45,656 bases of DNA. Source: Acidobacteriota bacterium. GTDB taxonomy: Bacteria > Acidobacteriota > Terriglobia > Terriglobales > Acidobacteriaceae. This document shows positions 9,537 to 16,798 of the stretch, piece by piece. Both the position numbers and the translations under genes were made by a program. Each line of letters opens with the position of its first letter. Positions within the stretch are counted from its first letter, which is position 1. Below the pieces are notes generated by a model. It searched no databases and was not told the DNA's origin. It was given only the letters and a program-made list of their open reading frames with translations. The stretch is from contig QIAJ01000109.1 in the NCBI GenBank assembly GCA_003225495.1, positions 1 to 45,656 of the forward strand, written 5' to 3'.

Positions 9537-9587
9537 ATCGATAGCGAAACCATCTCGGTACTCCTCACAGGGGCGTCCAGGCCCCCA

Positions 9588-9650
9588 ACCAGCGACGGAC
9601 TAATCCGTGTATCCGCTTCGACGCCGATCTACAGTCTGTCGCTGGTCTTT
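9588..9650 (+). terminator. Terminator hairpin after alcohol dehydrogenase
   Basis: Fourteen-base arms at 9588-9601 and 9633-9646 pair with a single G-U. They are separated by a 31-base loop and followed by CTTTT. It lies 52 bases after the alcohol dehydrogenase stop and before the BlaI promoter. Confidence 0.65.
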
Positions 9651-9710
9651 TCAGGAAGGCGCTTGCGGAACGGTGGCCCTGCGAATGAAAACTTCGCACA
9701 CATCCCCCGC

Positions 9711-9752
9711 TTGACAACGCCTCTTCTAATTGTTACATATTGTAACGCTACA
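9711..9752 (+). promoter_or_regulatory. blaI promoter with overlapping BlaI-type operator
   Basis: A consensus -35 box TTGACA is at 9711-9716. A near-perfect 15-bp palindrome GTTACA-TAT-TGTAAC at 9732-9746 covers the place where the -10 box should lie. TACA/TGTA half sites are the known recognition element of BlaI/MecI repressors. The palindrome ends six bases before the blaI ATG, and no Shine-Dalgarno sequence fits between them. The transcript may therefore be leaderless or nearly so, and autorepressed. Confidence 0.75.
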
Positions 9753-10157
9753 ATGACTAACACATCGCACCCTCGTCCCCGGAACCTTGGAGAAGTCGAG
9801 CAGCTTGTCATGGATTACGTCTGGAGCCATGGCCCGTCTACTTCTGAAGAGTGCCGGGAAGCGCTCGCATCGACGCGTCCGATGAAGGACTCCACCATCC
9901 GCACCGTGCTTCGCCGGCTTGAGGAGAAGGGCTATGTCACGCACTCGGTCGACGGTCGCACATTCATTTACCAGGCATCGGACGCCCGCCAGAACGTCGC
10001 GGTCCGTGCCGTCAGAGGGATTATTGACCGCTTCTGCGGAGGATCGGCTGAGATGCTTGTCCTCGGCATGGTCGACAATGCTGTGCTCAACCAGAAGCAA
10101 CTGGAACGATTGGCTCGCAAGATCGCCGAACGAAAGCAGGAAGGAGAGAAATCATGA
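9753..10157 (+). CDS. BlaI/MecI/CopY-family transcriptional repressor
   Basis: 134-residue winged-helix repressor of the BlaI/MecI family. The DNA-binding part (about 8-80) shows GEVEQLVMDYVW, then SxEECREAL and DSTIRTVLRRLEEKGYVTH; the C-terminal helices (about 90-134) are for dimerisation. The ATG at 9753 was chosen because homologues start just before this point and because the operator-like palindrome lies directly upstream. A longer reading would translate through the operator. The stop overlaps the next gene's ATG (ATGA), so repressor and membrane protease are coupled as in blaI-blaR1 pairs. The target genes are unknown; no beta-lactamase is adjacent. Confidence 0.9.
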   Translation: MTNTSHPRPRNLGEVEQLVMDYVWSHGPSTSEECREALASTRPMKDSTIRTVLRRLEEKGYVTHSVDGRTFIYQASDARQNVAVRAVRGIIDRFCGGSAEMLVLGMVDNAVLNQKQLERLARKIAERKQEGEKS

Positions 10158-12013
10158 CGCTTAGTGATGCCGCTCGACTGTCGACCAGCCTTCTTCCGAC
10201 GCTTGCGGCTGCTGCGGTGCGTGCTCTGATACTCGGCGGCGTCGCTGGCCTCGGCCTGGCCGCGTTCCGTGTGAAGGCGACGTCCGTGCGTCTCTTCACC
10301 TGGACCGCTGTTCTGTATGCCGCCTTCGCTATGCCTGTGCTGCAACGTGTGCTACCAGACCTGCCGGTTCCCACACCAGCGATTCTTCAAATCCACGCGA
10401 GCGATCCTGCGGTCACTGAAGTCAGGGGCGCGCGACCGATTCCAGTTGCCTCGATCGAGCGCAGTCAATCAATTTCAGCATCCAGACCTCTGCCCGCTTC
10501 AACGGGATTTACCTTGTCCGCGATTCGATGGAATGTGATCGCCGCCGCCATCTACTTGCTGATCGCTTCCCTTCTGCTCGCCCGATTCTTTGTTGGACTG
10601 GCGCTTGGCCTGCGGCTACAACGCGCCGCGCAGATAATTCGCGAGCCACGTGTCGCAGCGAGGATTGCTTCTTGCACCCGCGGACTTTCGCGCGTCCCTC
10701 AGGCAGCTGAATCGAAATTCACTTCCGTACCCGTCACCATGGGCGTAATGCGCCCCGTCATCTTGCTTCCAGCCACCTGGTGCGATTGGGACGATGCCAA
10801 GCTCGACTCGGTGATCGCGCACGAGATATCCCACGTCGAGCGCCGGGACACTCTCACGCAGCGCCTTTCTGTTCTCCACTGCACGATTTTCTGGTTTAGC
10901 CCGTTCGCGTGGTGGCTGAATCGGCACCTCGCCGGCCTCATGGAACAAGCCAGCGATGAAGCAGCGTTGTCGTGTGGCGTGGAACGAAAATTGTACGCCC
11001 TGACGTTGCTGAGCTTCTTCGAAGCGCTGCATCGGACTCGGCGACGGGTCTGGTGGGAGGGTATTTCGATGGCCAGTGCCGGTCGCTCCGCCCGATGCGC
11101 CGAAGAACGAGTCGAAAGAATTCTTGTTTGGAAAGGGGACGTCGCCATGAGTATCAGGAAGTCCATCGCCATTCTGGTCGTCACACTCGCGGTCCCGGTT
11201 GTTTATCTGACAGCCTCAGCGCAACCGGCCGGTCGGCAAGCCGATTCCCAAAGCGTCAACATGGTAGAGGCTGCGCAGACTTCGTCGACGAATCCACCGG
11301 CGCAGGCTACGCACACGACGCGCACAACGAAGAAGTCGTCGACCCATAATTCGTACGCGTACGGATACGACGACAATCTGCGTTTCGTTATCGTTTCGGG
11401 GAAGAACGATTCTCTGACGATGTCCGGCATGCACGAAGATTGGAAGCGGCTCGACGAACTCAAGAAGAAGATCCAGGGAGACTTTATCTGGTTCCGGCGC
11501 GACGGAAAGCCTTACATCATTCGCGACCAGGCCACCATTGACCGTGCGAAATCGTTCTGGGCTCCACAAGAAGAACTCGGCAAGAAACAGGAAGCTCTCG
11601 GACAACAGCAGGAAGCTCTGGGAAAGCAGCAGGAAGAGCTTGGCGCAAAAATGGAACAGGTTCACGTCACGGTTCCAGACATGACCAAGGATCTCGAGAA
11701 ACTCCAGGCACTGGTGAAGCAACTCAATTCCAGCGCCACCGTGGAACAGCTCGGCGAACTCCAGTCACAGATCGGCGAATTGCAAAGCAAGCTTGGGACG
11801 GTCCAGTCTCGCGCCGGCGATCAGCAATCGAAGCTGGGCGAGGAAATGGGCGCACTCGGGGAGAAGCAAGGAAAGCTGGGCGAGCAACAAGGCGAACTGG
11901 GCCGGCAGCAGGGTGAACTGGCCGAACGAGCGAACCAGCAAATGAAACAACTTCTCGACGAAGCGATCACAAAGGGCACGGCCCAGCCGGAATCATCGCA
12001 AGGCACACTCTAA
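10154..12013 (+). CDS. BlaR1/M56-family membrane metallopeptidase with heptad-repeat sensor region
   Basis: 619 residues. The N-terminal part has several membrane helices and an M56 peptidase site HEISHVE (His223, Glu224, His227), with a further acidic motif in MEQASDEAAL. Another membrane helix lies near 333-352. After it comes a Ser/Thr-rich stretch, a folded segment (about 385-465, VIVSGKNDSLTMSG), and a long regular coiled coil (about 470-605) built of seven-residue units with Leu-Gly at one position (LGKKQEA, LGQQQEA, LGEQQGE). There is no penicillin-binding sensor domain, so it is probably not a beta-lactam receptor. Expected role: sense an envelope signal and cleave the BlaI-like repressor encoded just upstream. 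The start overlaps blaI by four bases. Confidence 0.85.
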   Translation: MTLSDAARLSTSLLPTLAAAAVRALILGGVAGLGLAAFRVKATSVRLFTWTAVLYAAFAMPVLQRVLPDLPVPTPAILQIHASDPAVTEVRGARPIPVASIERSQSISASRPLPASTGFTLSAIRWNVIAAAIYLLIASLLLARFFVGLALGLRLQRAAQIIREPRVAARIASCTRGLSRVPQAAESKFTSVPVTMGVMRPVILLPATWCDWDDAKLDSVIAHEISHVERRDTLTQRLSVLHCTIFWFSPFAWWLNRHLAGLMEQASDEAALSCGVERKLYALTLLSFFEALHRTRRRVWWEGISMASAGRSARCAEERVERILVWKGDVAMSIRKSIAILVVTLAVPVVYLTASAQPAGRQADSQSVNMVEAAQTSSTNPPAQATHTTRTTKKSSTHNSYAYGYDDNLRFVIVSGKNDSLTMSGMHEDWKRLDELKKKIQGDFIWFRRDGKPYIIRDQATIDRAKSFWAPQEELGKKQEALGQQQEALGKQQEELGAKMEQVHVTVPDMTKDLEKLQALVKQLNSSATVEQLGELQSQIGELQSKLGTVQSRAGDQQSKLGEEMGALGEKQGKLGEQQGELGRQQGELAERANQQMKQLLDEAITKGTAQPESSQGTL

Positions 12014-12019
12014 AAGCGG

Positions 12020-12047
12020 AGGCGGGCGTCCAGGCTCTTGCCCGCCT
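12020..12047 (+). terminator. GC-rich hairpin after the BlaR-like gene
   Basis: Perfect 8-bp arms AGGCGGGC / GCCCGCCT enclose a 12-base loop. They start seven bases after the stop codon of the BlaR-like gene. No T tract follows, so termination strength is uncertain. Confidence 0.5.
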
Positions 12048-12066
12048 CACCTCCTCCTCTGCTAAA

Positions 12067-12507
12067 ATGCCCGCCATGAAACGACGCACATTGCTCCAGG
12101 CGGCGACATTCCTTCCGGCAACCCTTTGGGCCGCTTCGCAGCAAGACAAGGCGAATCCAGTGCAATCGTCGAAGGTGGTCTACGAGCTCCGGATCTATCA
12201 CGCCGCCCCTGGAAAATTAGGAGAATTGCTGGCGCGCTTCCGCGACCACACCACAAAGCTTTTTGACCGGCACGGAATGAAAAGCGTCGCTTACTGGACG
12301 CCTGTCGACGAACCACAGAAGGGCGACACTCTGATCTACATCCTCCAGCATCCCACCCGTGAAGAGGCAGCCGCGAACTGGAAATCCTTCCAGGACGACC
12401 CGGAGTGGAAGAGTGTGAAAGAAAAATCCGAAGCCAACGGCAAACTGACCGAAAAAATTGACTCCACCTTTCTCGCCCTGACTGACTTCTCCCCGCCCTT
12501 GCGCTAA
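12067..12507 (+). CDS. NIPSNAP-domain protein with twin-arginine-like signal
   Basis: 146-residue protein. The N-terminus MKRRTLLQAATFLPATLWAAS is signal-like: Lys-Arg-Arg followed by a hydrophobic core, resembling a Tat or lipid-free Sec signal. The rest (about 38-146) is a NIPSNAP / ferredoxin-like alpha-beta-barrel domain, opening YELRIYHAAPGKLGELLARF and containing GMKSVAYWTPVD. The biochemical role of this family is poorly known. A second in-frame ATG three codons later gives the cleaner signal peptide start. It lies 53 bases after the BlaR-like gene and may be read with it if the intervening hairpin is weak. Confidence 0.82.
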   Translation: MPAMKRRTLLQAATFLPATLWAASQQDKANPVQSSKVVYELRIYHAAPGKLGELLARFRDHTTKLFDRHGMKSVAYWTPVDEPQKGDTLIYILQHPTREEAAANWKSFQDDPEWKSVKEKSEANGKLTEKIDSTFLALTDFSPPLR

Positions 12508-12522
12508 AAGTCTCTCCTCTTA

Positions 12523-12555
12523 GTACGGCATAGCTACGGTTTCGTACGGCATAGC
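12523..12555. repeat. Two 12-bp direct repeats upstream of the SYLF gene
   Basis: GTACGGCATAGC occurs at 12523-12534 and again at 12544-12555. The start-to-start spacing is 21 bases, two helical turns, which is the geometry of a double activator or repressor site. The pair lies about 90 bases before the SYLF protein start, in its likely promoter zone. Confidence 0.5.
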
Positions 12556-12637
12556 GGCGGTCAATGTACAGTGTTCCGCCGATACGTATCACAACTCAGC
12601 TAAGTTATAACCGTCGAGCGTTATCTTGGGGAGTGCT

Positions 12638-13648
12638 ATGAAAAAACTGATCTTGTTACTTGCGACGTTGAGCCTGGGCTCACTGTGCTGGGGCGCCTCG
12701 GCGCGCCACGATGCCGAGGAACGGCTTCAGAACGCCACCGAAGTGCTGCACGAAATTATGGGAATGCCCGACAAGGGGATCCCCGAAGAAGTCTTGGAGC
12801 ACGCCAAATGCATTGCCGTTGTGCCTCACATGGTTAAAGGCGGCTTTGTCTTCGGCGGCAAAGGCGGCAAAGGCGTAGCCACCTGCCGCACACCGAATGG
12901 CTGGAGCGCGCCGGCATTCATCACCATTTCCGGCGGCAACTGGGGCCTGCAGATCGGTCTGGAAGCTGTCGACCTGGTCATGATCTTTCAAAATGAAAAG
13001 GCAATGCAGAAGCTGCTGTCGAGTAATTTCCACGTTGGAGCCGACGCTTCAGCCGCAGCCGGTCCCGTCGGACGCCATGCCGAGGCCGGTACGACCTGGA
13101 AGCTCGATACGGAGATCCTGACCTACTCTCGTGCCAAAGGTGTGTTTGCTGGACTCACACTCGAAGGCGCATCGATCCGTCAGGACAATGATTCCCGCCG
13201 TGCAATATACGGACCGAAGGTCACAACTAAGGCTTTGCTGATGGGCAAAGTGCCGGCTCCCCCCGTTGCTCAGGCCTTCCTTGTGGCAATTCGCGGAGCC
13301 AAGGCCGAAGCCGTAGCCGAAAAAGCGGACGACAAGTCGGATGCCAGAACTGAAGTCGCGCACAAAGATCACGTTACCCTCACCGGCTGTTTGCAAAAGG
13401 GCGACAATGACGGTGAGTTTGCCATCACCGCCCGCGACGGCAAGACATGGGAACTCCACAGCACCAGCGTCAAACTGGACCACCATCTCGGTCACAAGGT
13501 CACCGTCACCGGTCCCCGCACCCATGAGACCAAGGCACAAGAAAGGGCAGAGGATAAACGAGAAGGAGTGGTACCCGCTGCGAAGAAAGACGTGTACCCC
13601 GAGGTGCGGGTCACGCACCTTACCATGGTGAGCGAGACCTGCAAGTAG
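12638..13648 (+). CDS. SYLF (Ysc84) lipid-binding domain protein, exported
   Basis: 336 residues with a signal peptide (core LILLLATLSLGSLCWG). A SYLF/Ysc84 domain follows (about 20-220): HAKCIAVVPHMVKGGFVFGGKGGKGV, the GLEAVDLVMIFQN strand, and the closing RRAIYGPKVTTKALLMG. This family binds phosphoinositide-like or other acidic lipids. The C-terminal part (about 245-336) opens TLTGCLQKGDNDGEFAI and ends in VTVTGPRTHE..., a short beta domain that looks like an OB-type fold and is separated by an Ala/Lys/Asp linker. The ATG at 12638 has GGGGAG just upstream. An upstream in-frame TTG was rejected because it would overlap that site. Confidence 0.85.
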   Translation: MKKLILLLATLSLGSLCWGASARHDAEERLQNATEVLHEIMGMPDKGIPEEVLEHAKCIAVVPHMVKGGFVFGGKGGKGVATCRTPNGWSAPAFITISGGNWGLQIGLEAVDLVMIFQNEKAMQKLLSSNFHVGADASAAAGPVGRHAEAGTTWKLDTEILTYSRAKGVFAGLTLEGASIRQDNDSRRAIYGPKVTTKALLMGKVPAPPVAQAFLVAIRGAKAEAVAEKADDKSDARTEVAHKDHVTLTGCLQKGDNDGEFAITARDGKTWELHSTSVKLDHHLGHKVTVTGPRTHETKAQERAEDKREGVVPAAKKDVYPEVRVTHLTMVSETCK

Positions 13649-13767
13649 ACGCGGGAGAGCTTCCGAGATTTCACCAGACCGGTCTCGCCGAAGGCGTAGG
13701 TCAATGACCAGAACGACCAGAGTACCGGGCAACGATTCTGATCTCGACGCATTGCACTGTGCCGAAA

Positions 13768-13797
13768 CCCACACATCGCAAAGTGCGGATGTGTGGG
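13768..13797. terminator. Long hairpin after SYLF gene
   Basis: Ten-base perfect arms CCCACACATC / GATGTGTGGG enclose a further GCA/TGC pair with a three-base loop. It is 120 bases beyond the SYLF stop. There is no T tract, so it could be a factor-independent terminator of reduced strength, or a protein-binding palindrome. Confidence 0.4.
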
Positions 13798-13880
13798 CAC
13801 CAGGCAATTTTGCATCGAAAGGTTGATATATATCGCCGAAAGAGAATTTCGCGTGGAAAAAAAGAGAGTGGGTGGAGAAC

Positions 13881-14108
13881 ATGATGGAACGTAAACTCAC
13901 GATCGCGGAGATCATCTTGATCGCTGGCACCCGGGTTGCTTTGGGCGCGGGGATCGGTTTGCTGCTTTCCACCAAGCTGAACAATGATCAACGAAAAGCC
14001 GCCGGACTGGCTTTGGCAGTCTTTGGAGGCCTTACTACGTTTCCGCTGGCCTTAGGCGTGCTGGCCCAAAAAAGCGCACAGACCACGGAGATCAGGCCGG
14101 CGGCATAG
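13881..14108 (+). CDS. Small two-helix membrane protein, unknown
   Basis: About 75 residues with two hydrophobic segments (IAEIILIAGTRVALGAGIGLLLS and a second near LALAVFGGLTTFPLALGVLA) separated by KLNNDQRKAA. I do not recognise the family. It looks like an inner-membrane hairpin protein with a short charged loop. A GGTGGAG ribosome site lies directly upstream. It fits the second of two adjacent ATG codons (13884) best; 13881 is also possible. It stands alone, followed by a simple tandem repeat. Confidence 0.65.
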   Translation: MMERKLTIAEIILIAGTRVALGAGIGLLLSTKLNNDQRKAAGLALAVFGGLTTFPLALGVLAQKSAQTTEIRPAA

Positions 14109-14116
14109 AGAAAACG

Positions 14117-14162
14117 AGAAACAGAGAAACAGAGAAACAGAGAAACAGAGAAACAGAGAAAC
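14117..14162. repeat. 8-bp tandem repeat (AGAAACAG)
   Basis: Five perfect copies of AGAAACAG run from 14117 to 14156, followed by a partial copy. The array begins eight bases after the stop codon of the small membrane protein gene. Such arrays vary in copy number by slippage. Confidence 0.9.
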
Positions 14163-14305
14163 GTAGGTCGCGTCCTTCGCCAACAGCTTCCGATGTTCTT
14201 GCTGCAGGTCTTCTCATGTGGTGAGCCCCCAGGCGAAATAGATCTATTCTTGCGGATCTAAACCGCATTAGGAATAAATTCACTAAACCTGAAACGGCGT
14301 ATCAG

Positions 14306-14361
14306 GGCATCGCTTTAGCGCTGCCGTACGTGCAGCAAAACTGGCCGGCTTCAGCCGCTGG
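14306..14361. repeat. Paired intergenic hairpins with TTTA and TTCA loops
   Basis: Two palindromes lie close together: GGCATCGC-TTTA-GCGCTGCC at 14306-14325, and CGGC-TTCA-GCCG within 14346-14357. The same pairing of a TTTA-loop hairpin with a TTCA-loop hairpin occurs near 25637-25691. I read both as members of a dispersed REP-like family. The family assignment is inferred from two copies only. Confidence 0.5.
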
Positions 14362-14380
14362 GTAGGTTTGTAGACGTCTG

Positions 14381-14597
14381 GACGGGTGGCCCACATCCGC
14401 TGAGTGTACCCAGGGATCCTTTTATGCAAGCACCATTCAAAAGGAGGGTGCCCCACTTCTCGTGGGTTCGAGAAGTGGGACACTCCGCTCTCGGCATCGT
14501 GTGGTCTTGTCGGTGTGCAGGTCTTCAAGTAAATACGGATTGTGCCAGCAAGAACTGGACTGACTTGGCTATACTCCGCAGATGTGGGCCACCCGTC
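14381..14597. repeat. Inverted repeat pair enclosing an inner hairpin
   Basis: Arms of about 25 bases at 14381-14405 and 14573-14597 are inverted copies with two mismatches (core GACGGGTGGCCCACAT). Between them, 14448-14462 and 14469-14483 form a 15-bp stem with one mismatch and a six-base loop. The whole has the layout of a small non-coding mobile element, but no target-site duplication was established. Confidence 0.5.
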
Positions 14598-14911
14598 TGA
14601 AGGGACTGAGTGCAGGGGCAGGAGCCAATGCAGACGTAATCTCGGCCAGCCAGACTCTCAAACTCGGTCCGATGACACTATCCGCAACCGGTAACGTGGG
14701 GATCGGAGCCGAGGCGTCGGCCACACTTTCTCCCGGAACAGGGCAGTATTCCGCGAGTGCGGGCCTTACCGCCGGTTTCGGTGGTGCTGTTTCCATTTCG
14801 TTCGACTTTGGACCGGCCTCTGCTAGCGCTGGAGCATCAATGCAGAGTAATTCGGCCGGTACGGTTGAGACGAAAGTTGATGAACCAAAACTCGATACTC
14901 ATCCGGAATAG
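14582..14911 (+). pseudogene. Ala/Gly/Ser-rich fragment, probable 3' remnant
   Basis: Open frame of 109 residues composed of alternating small-residue strands (LSAGAGANADV, LSATGNVGIGAEASATLS) ending in an acidic tail. It resembles the C-terminal stretch of large polymorphic surface or RHS-type proteins, but this is a compositional impression, not a domain match. Its only ATG lies inside the inverted-repeat arm, no ribosome site precedes it, and a stop is found 21 bases upstream in frame. I treat it as the end of a gene whose front was lost. The decayed membrane gene follows eight bases later. Confidence 0.35.
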
Positions 14912-14918
14912 AGTTACA

Positions 14919-15515
14919 ATGCAAAATAGTATTTACAGGACGATCAACGCGCAAGAAGGTGTCTTAGCCAAGGCCGGGCTTCTTGTGTTCTGGTTGATCT
15001 TGTCGAATTTCCTTGTTGCTCAATCCGATTTTTAGGCGGACAGGCGCCAGATCTCGCAAATGCTTGCTGGGCTTTCTGACCATTCCATCAAGCCGGCCGA
15101 TGTCCTCGACCCGTCATTAGACCCGGCGAAACGCCGGACCTCCTTAGGGTATTTCCGAGACCCCACCTATCAACTGACCCTAGTTCCCATTAGCGACATT
15201 AAAGTAAGCCCAAGTGGTTCCGCCACTGTTCCCGTAACGGTTCGGTTCAAGAATGAGAACAAAGAGGTATCGGTACAAACCACCGCAGAGTTCGTAAAGA
15301 GAAACCAAGTTTGGTATTTTGCGAATTTTGACTTCGTGGCGTTCCCTCCAATCATCGTCGCCGTGATCGTTGTAGGAATATTAGTGGCTATTTTTTACGC
15401 CTCTGGAGTGCTTCTCTTGAGAAGAAAACTTCTCCGTCAAGGCGAGTTAAACTGGAACAATCGGACGAAGATTTTTATTCCTATCTTTTGGCCCAGCATA
15501 TTTAGAAAGAGGTAA
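14919..15515 (+). pseudogene. Signal-anchored membrane protein split by an in-frame amber codon
   Basis: One reading frame runs from ATG 14919 to the stop at 15515 with a single interruption, TAG at 15033-15035. The first part (38 residues) has a hydrophobic segment AGLLVFWLILSNFLVA. The second part (from ADRRQISQML) has a beta-rich domain (LTLVPISDIKVSPSGSATVPV, VWYFANFDF) and a membrane helix (FPPIIVAVIVVGILVAIF). A one-base change from TGG to TAG would explain the split. Downstream restart at ATG 15060 has no ribosome site. The family is not recognised. Decay, a sequencing error or suppression are all possible. Confidence 0.6.
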
Positions 15516-15547
15516 TCGCCGGGAGCACCACACGTCACGCATTTGCG

Positions 15548-15697
15548 ATGGGTCTGTTCTCGTGCCGACCGGGCTGCATCGAGATCACAATCAAACTCGG
15601 AGGAAAAACCCTGGCCTTCCGCGAAGATAGTTACCCTGCACCCACAAGTTTGGACAGGACACGCTCTGTAGATTCACTTCGCGCGAGCAGCGAGTGA
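15548..15697 (+). CDS. Possible very small protein, unknown
   Basis: A 49-residue open frame (MGLFSCRPGC, then a beta-like segment IEITIKLGGKTLAF, then a Ser/Arg-rich tail). No Shine-Dalgarno sequence is seen before the ATG. It lies in the repeat-rich gene-poor patch, so it may be a fragment or chance frame. Listed because nothing else explains this stretch. Confidence 0.2.
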   Translation: MGLFSCRPGCIEITIKLGGKTLAFREDSYPAPTSLDRTRSVDSLRASSE

Positions 15698-16010
15698 CAT
15701 GGGATCGTGTCGGACGAGCACTGGTAACGTACGGCGGCCGCGGACCCTCCACAACCAATAGAACATCGCCCAAACAACAGCAGAATCGGCAGCGCGCGCA
15801 TGGGCGCGGTCGTGAATGGCTCCGGAAGGACTTTCGCCACCCGCGTACGCACCGAAAAGAACGATCCGGCCGCGATGAATAGCGCGAAGCACATCCGCCA
15901 CAGATGGCGCGTCAGGCGCGGGCGGGTAGCCCAAGTAAACGCGGAGGGGTGCCGCACGTTTAGTTTTGTAAAACGTGGGCGCTGGCAGTGGAAACACAGC
16001 GAGCCATCAG
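15680..16010 (-). pseudogene. Frameshifted remnant of a small membrane protein
   Basis: Read on the minus strand, one frame gives RLTRHLWRMCFALFIAAGSF followed by VRTRVAKVLPEPFTTAPMRALPILLLF. A different frame continues with WAMFYWLWRVRGRR. Joined, these make a plausible two-helix membrane protein with Arg-rich ends, so one base is probably gained or lost near 15765-15775. Neither frame alone gives a sensible protein. It lies immediately downstream of the lipoprotein gene and could once have been in its operon. Confidence 0.4.
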
Positions 16011-16055
16011 GTGTTCGAGAGGGCTGCCCAGCTCTCCATTCTCCGGCCCCCGGTC

Positions 16056-16310
16056 TCACTTTTCCTCTTTCATTTTCTTGCAGACTAGCTTGGTGTGCCC
16101 GGTTCTGGAATCGATCACGGTGGTCACGAGCAGACAACTGCAGGTCACCGTGTTGGCATTTTCCTGCTTGACTACTACACAGTGTTCGATGAGTTCGGCA
16201 GTGGGTGGGGGCAGCTGGCTCCGGATTGGAGGCGGGGTCACCGCAACCGGCTGCTTCTTCGCCGAGCAACCAGCTAGAAGCAGGCAAAACGCCAGCCAAG
16301 CGTTCCTCAT
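16056..16310 (-). CDS. Small proline-rich lipoprotein (outer-spanin-like)
   Basis: 84-residue lipoprotein. The signal MRNAWLAFCLLLAGC ends in the lipobox LLAGC with Cys15 lipidated. It is followed by a Pro-rich patch (TPPPIRSQLPPPT) and a Cys-containing C-terminal part with a basic tail. Size, lipobox and proline patch match outer-membrane spanin (Rz1-type) subunits of phages. The gene upstream on the same strand has the matching inner-spanin layout. A longer frame exists upstream, but the start at 16310 gives the clean signal. A host lipoprotein of unknown role is the alternative. Confidence 0.55.
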   Translation of the reverse strand: MRNAWLAFCLLLAGCSAKKQPVAVTPPPIRSQLPPPTAELIEHCVVVKQENANTVTCSCLLVTTVIDSRTGHTKLVCKKMKEEK

Positions 16311-16417
16311 GTCGTTGTTTTCGCTCCCCCGCGCCCGCTTGTCGATGGCAATCTTGATTACACGCCCCGACGCTGACACCCTGTAAACGCGGGCAGCGGT
16401 TTTTGGTAGACGTGCAT

Positions 16418-16798
16418 TCACTTCACCTCTGCGAGGCAGCTCAACAGCTCGGCCTGGATCTGTTCGGTGCGACGCTGACCCTCAGCTCGATCCTTATTGA
16501 CCTTGGTGAGCTTGACCTTCATGCCGTCGATCGTGTGGTTCCGGCGTTGGATCGCGGTGTCGTCATCTGTACCCTCGAGGCGATCGATCACGTCCTGGTC
16601 GAGTTGGATCTCCTGGACCTCGGCGTTGATTGTCGCGGTCGAAGGTTCGAGCGAGTTGAGCTTCTCGAGGTTGGCGCGGTAGCACGCGGCTCGATGAGCT
16701 CGAGCGTCGTATATCCCATGTACGCCGTAAACGATCGCGACCACCAGGAACAGGAACAACAGCAGGGACAGCTTTACGGCGATCGGTTGCTTTTTCAC
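16418..16798 (-). CDS. Single-pass membrane protein with coiled coil (inner-spanin-like)
   Basis: 126 residues: a short basic N-terminus, one membrane helix (LSLLLFLFLVVAIVYGVHGIY) and a charged, mostly helical periplasmic part (about 35-126) with Gln/Glu/Arg-rich coiled-coil character. The start is GTG, chosen because GGAGG sits six bases upstream; a longer frame beginning with TTG has no such site. With the lipoprotein gene 107 bases downstream it reproduces the Rz/Rz1 arrangement of two-gene spanins, which fuse inner and outer membranes at lysis. No holin or endolysin gene is visible nearby. I cannot exclude an unrelated membrane protein. Confidence 0.55.
   Translation of the reverse strand: MKKQPIAVKLSLLLFLFLVVAIVYGVHGIYDARAHRAACYRANLEKLNSLEPSTATINAEVQEIQLDQDVIDRLEGTDDDTAIQRRNHTIDGMKVKLTKVNKDRAEGQRRTEQIQAELLSCLAEVK

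Noticed and set aside
13049..13984. Long minus-strand frame of 311 residues
   Set aside because: It overlaps the SYLF gene and the small membrane gene on the other strand and has no recognisable domain or ribosome site.
15631..16299. Minus-strand frame of 222 residues as one gene
   Set aside because: Its first half overlaps the lipoprotein gene in another frame and has unlikely Cys/Arg/His-rich composition; only its later part is protein-like, and that is reported as a frameshifted remnant.
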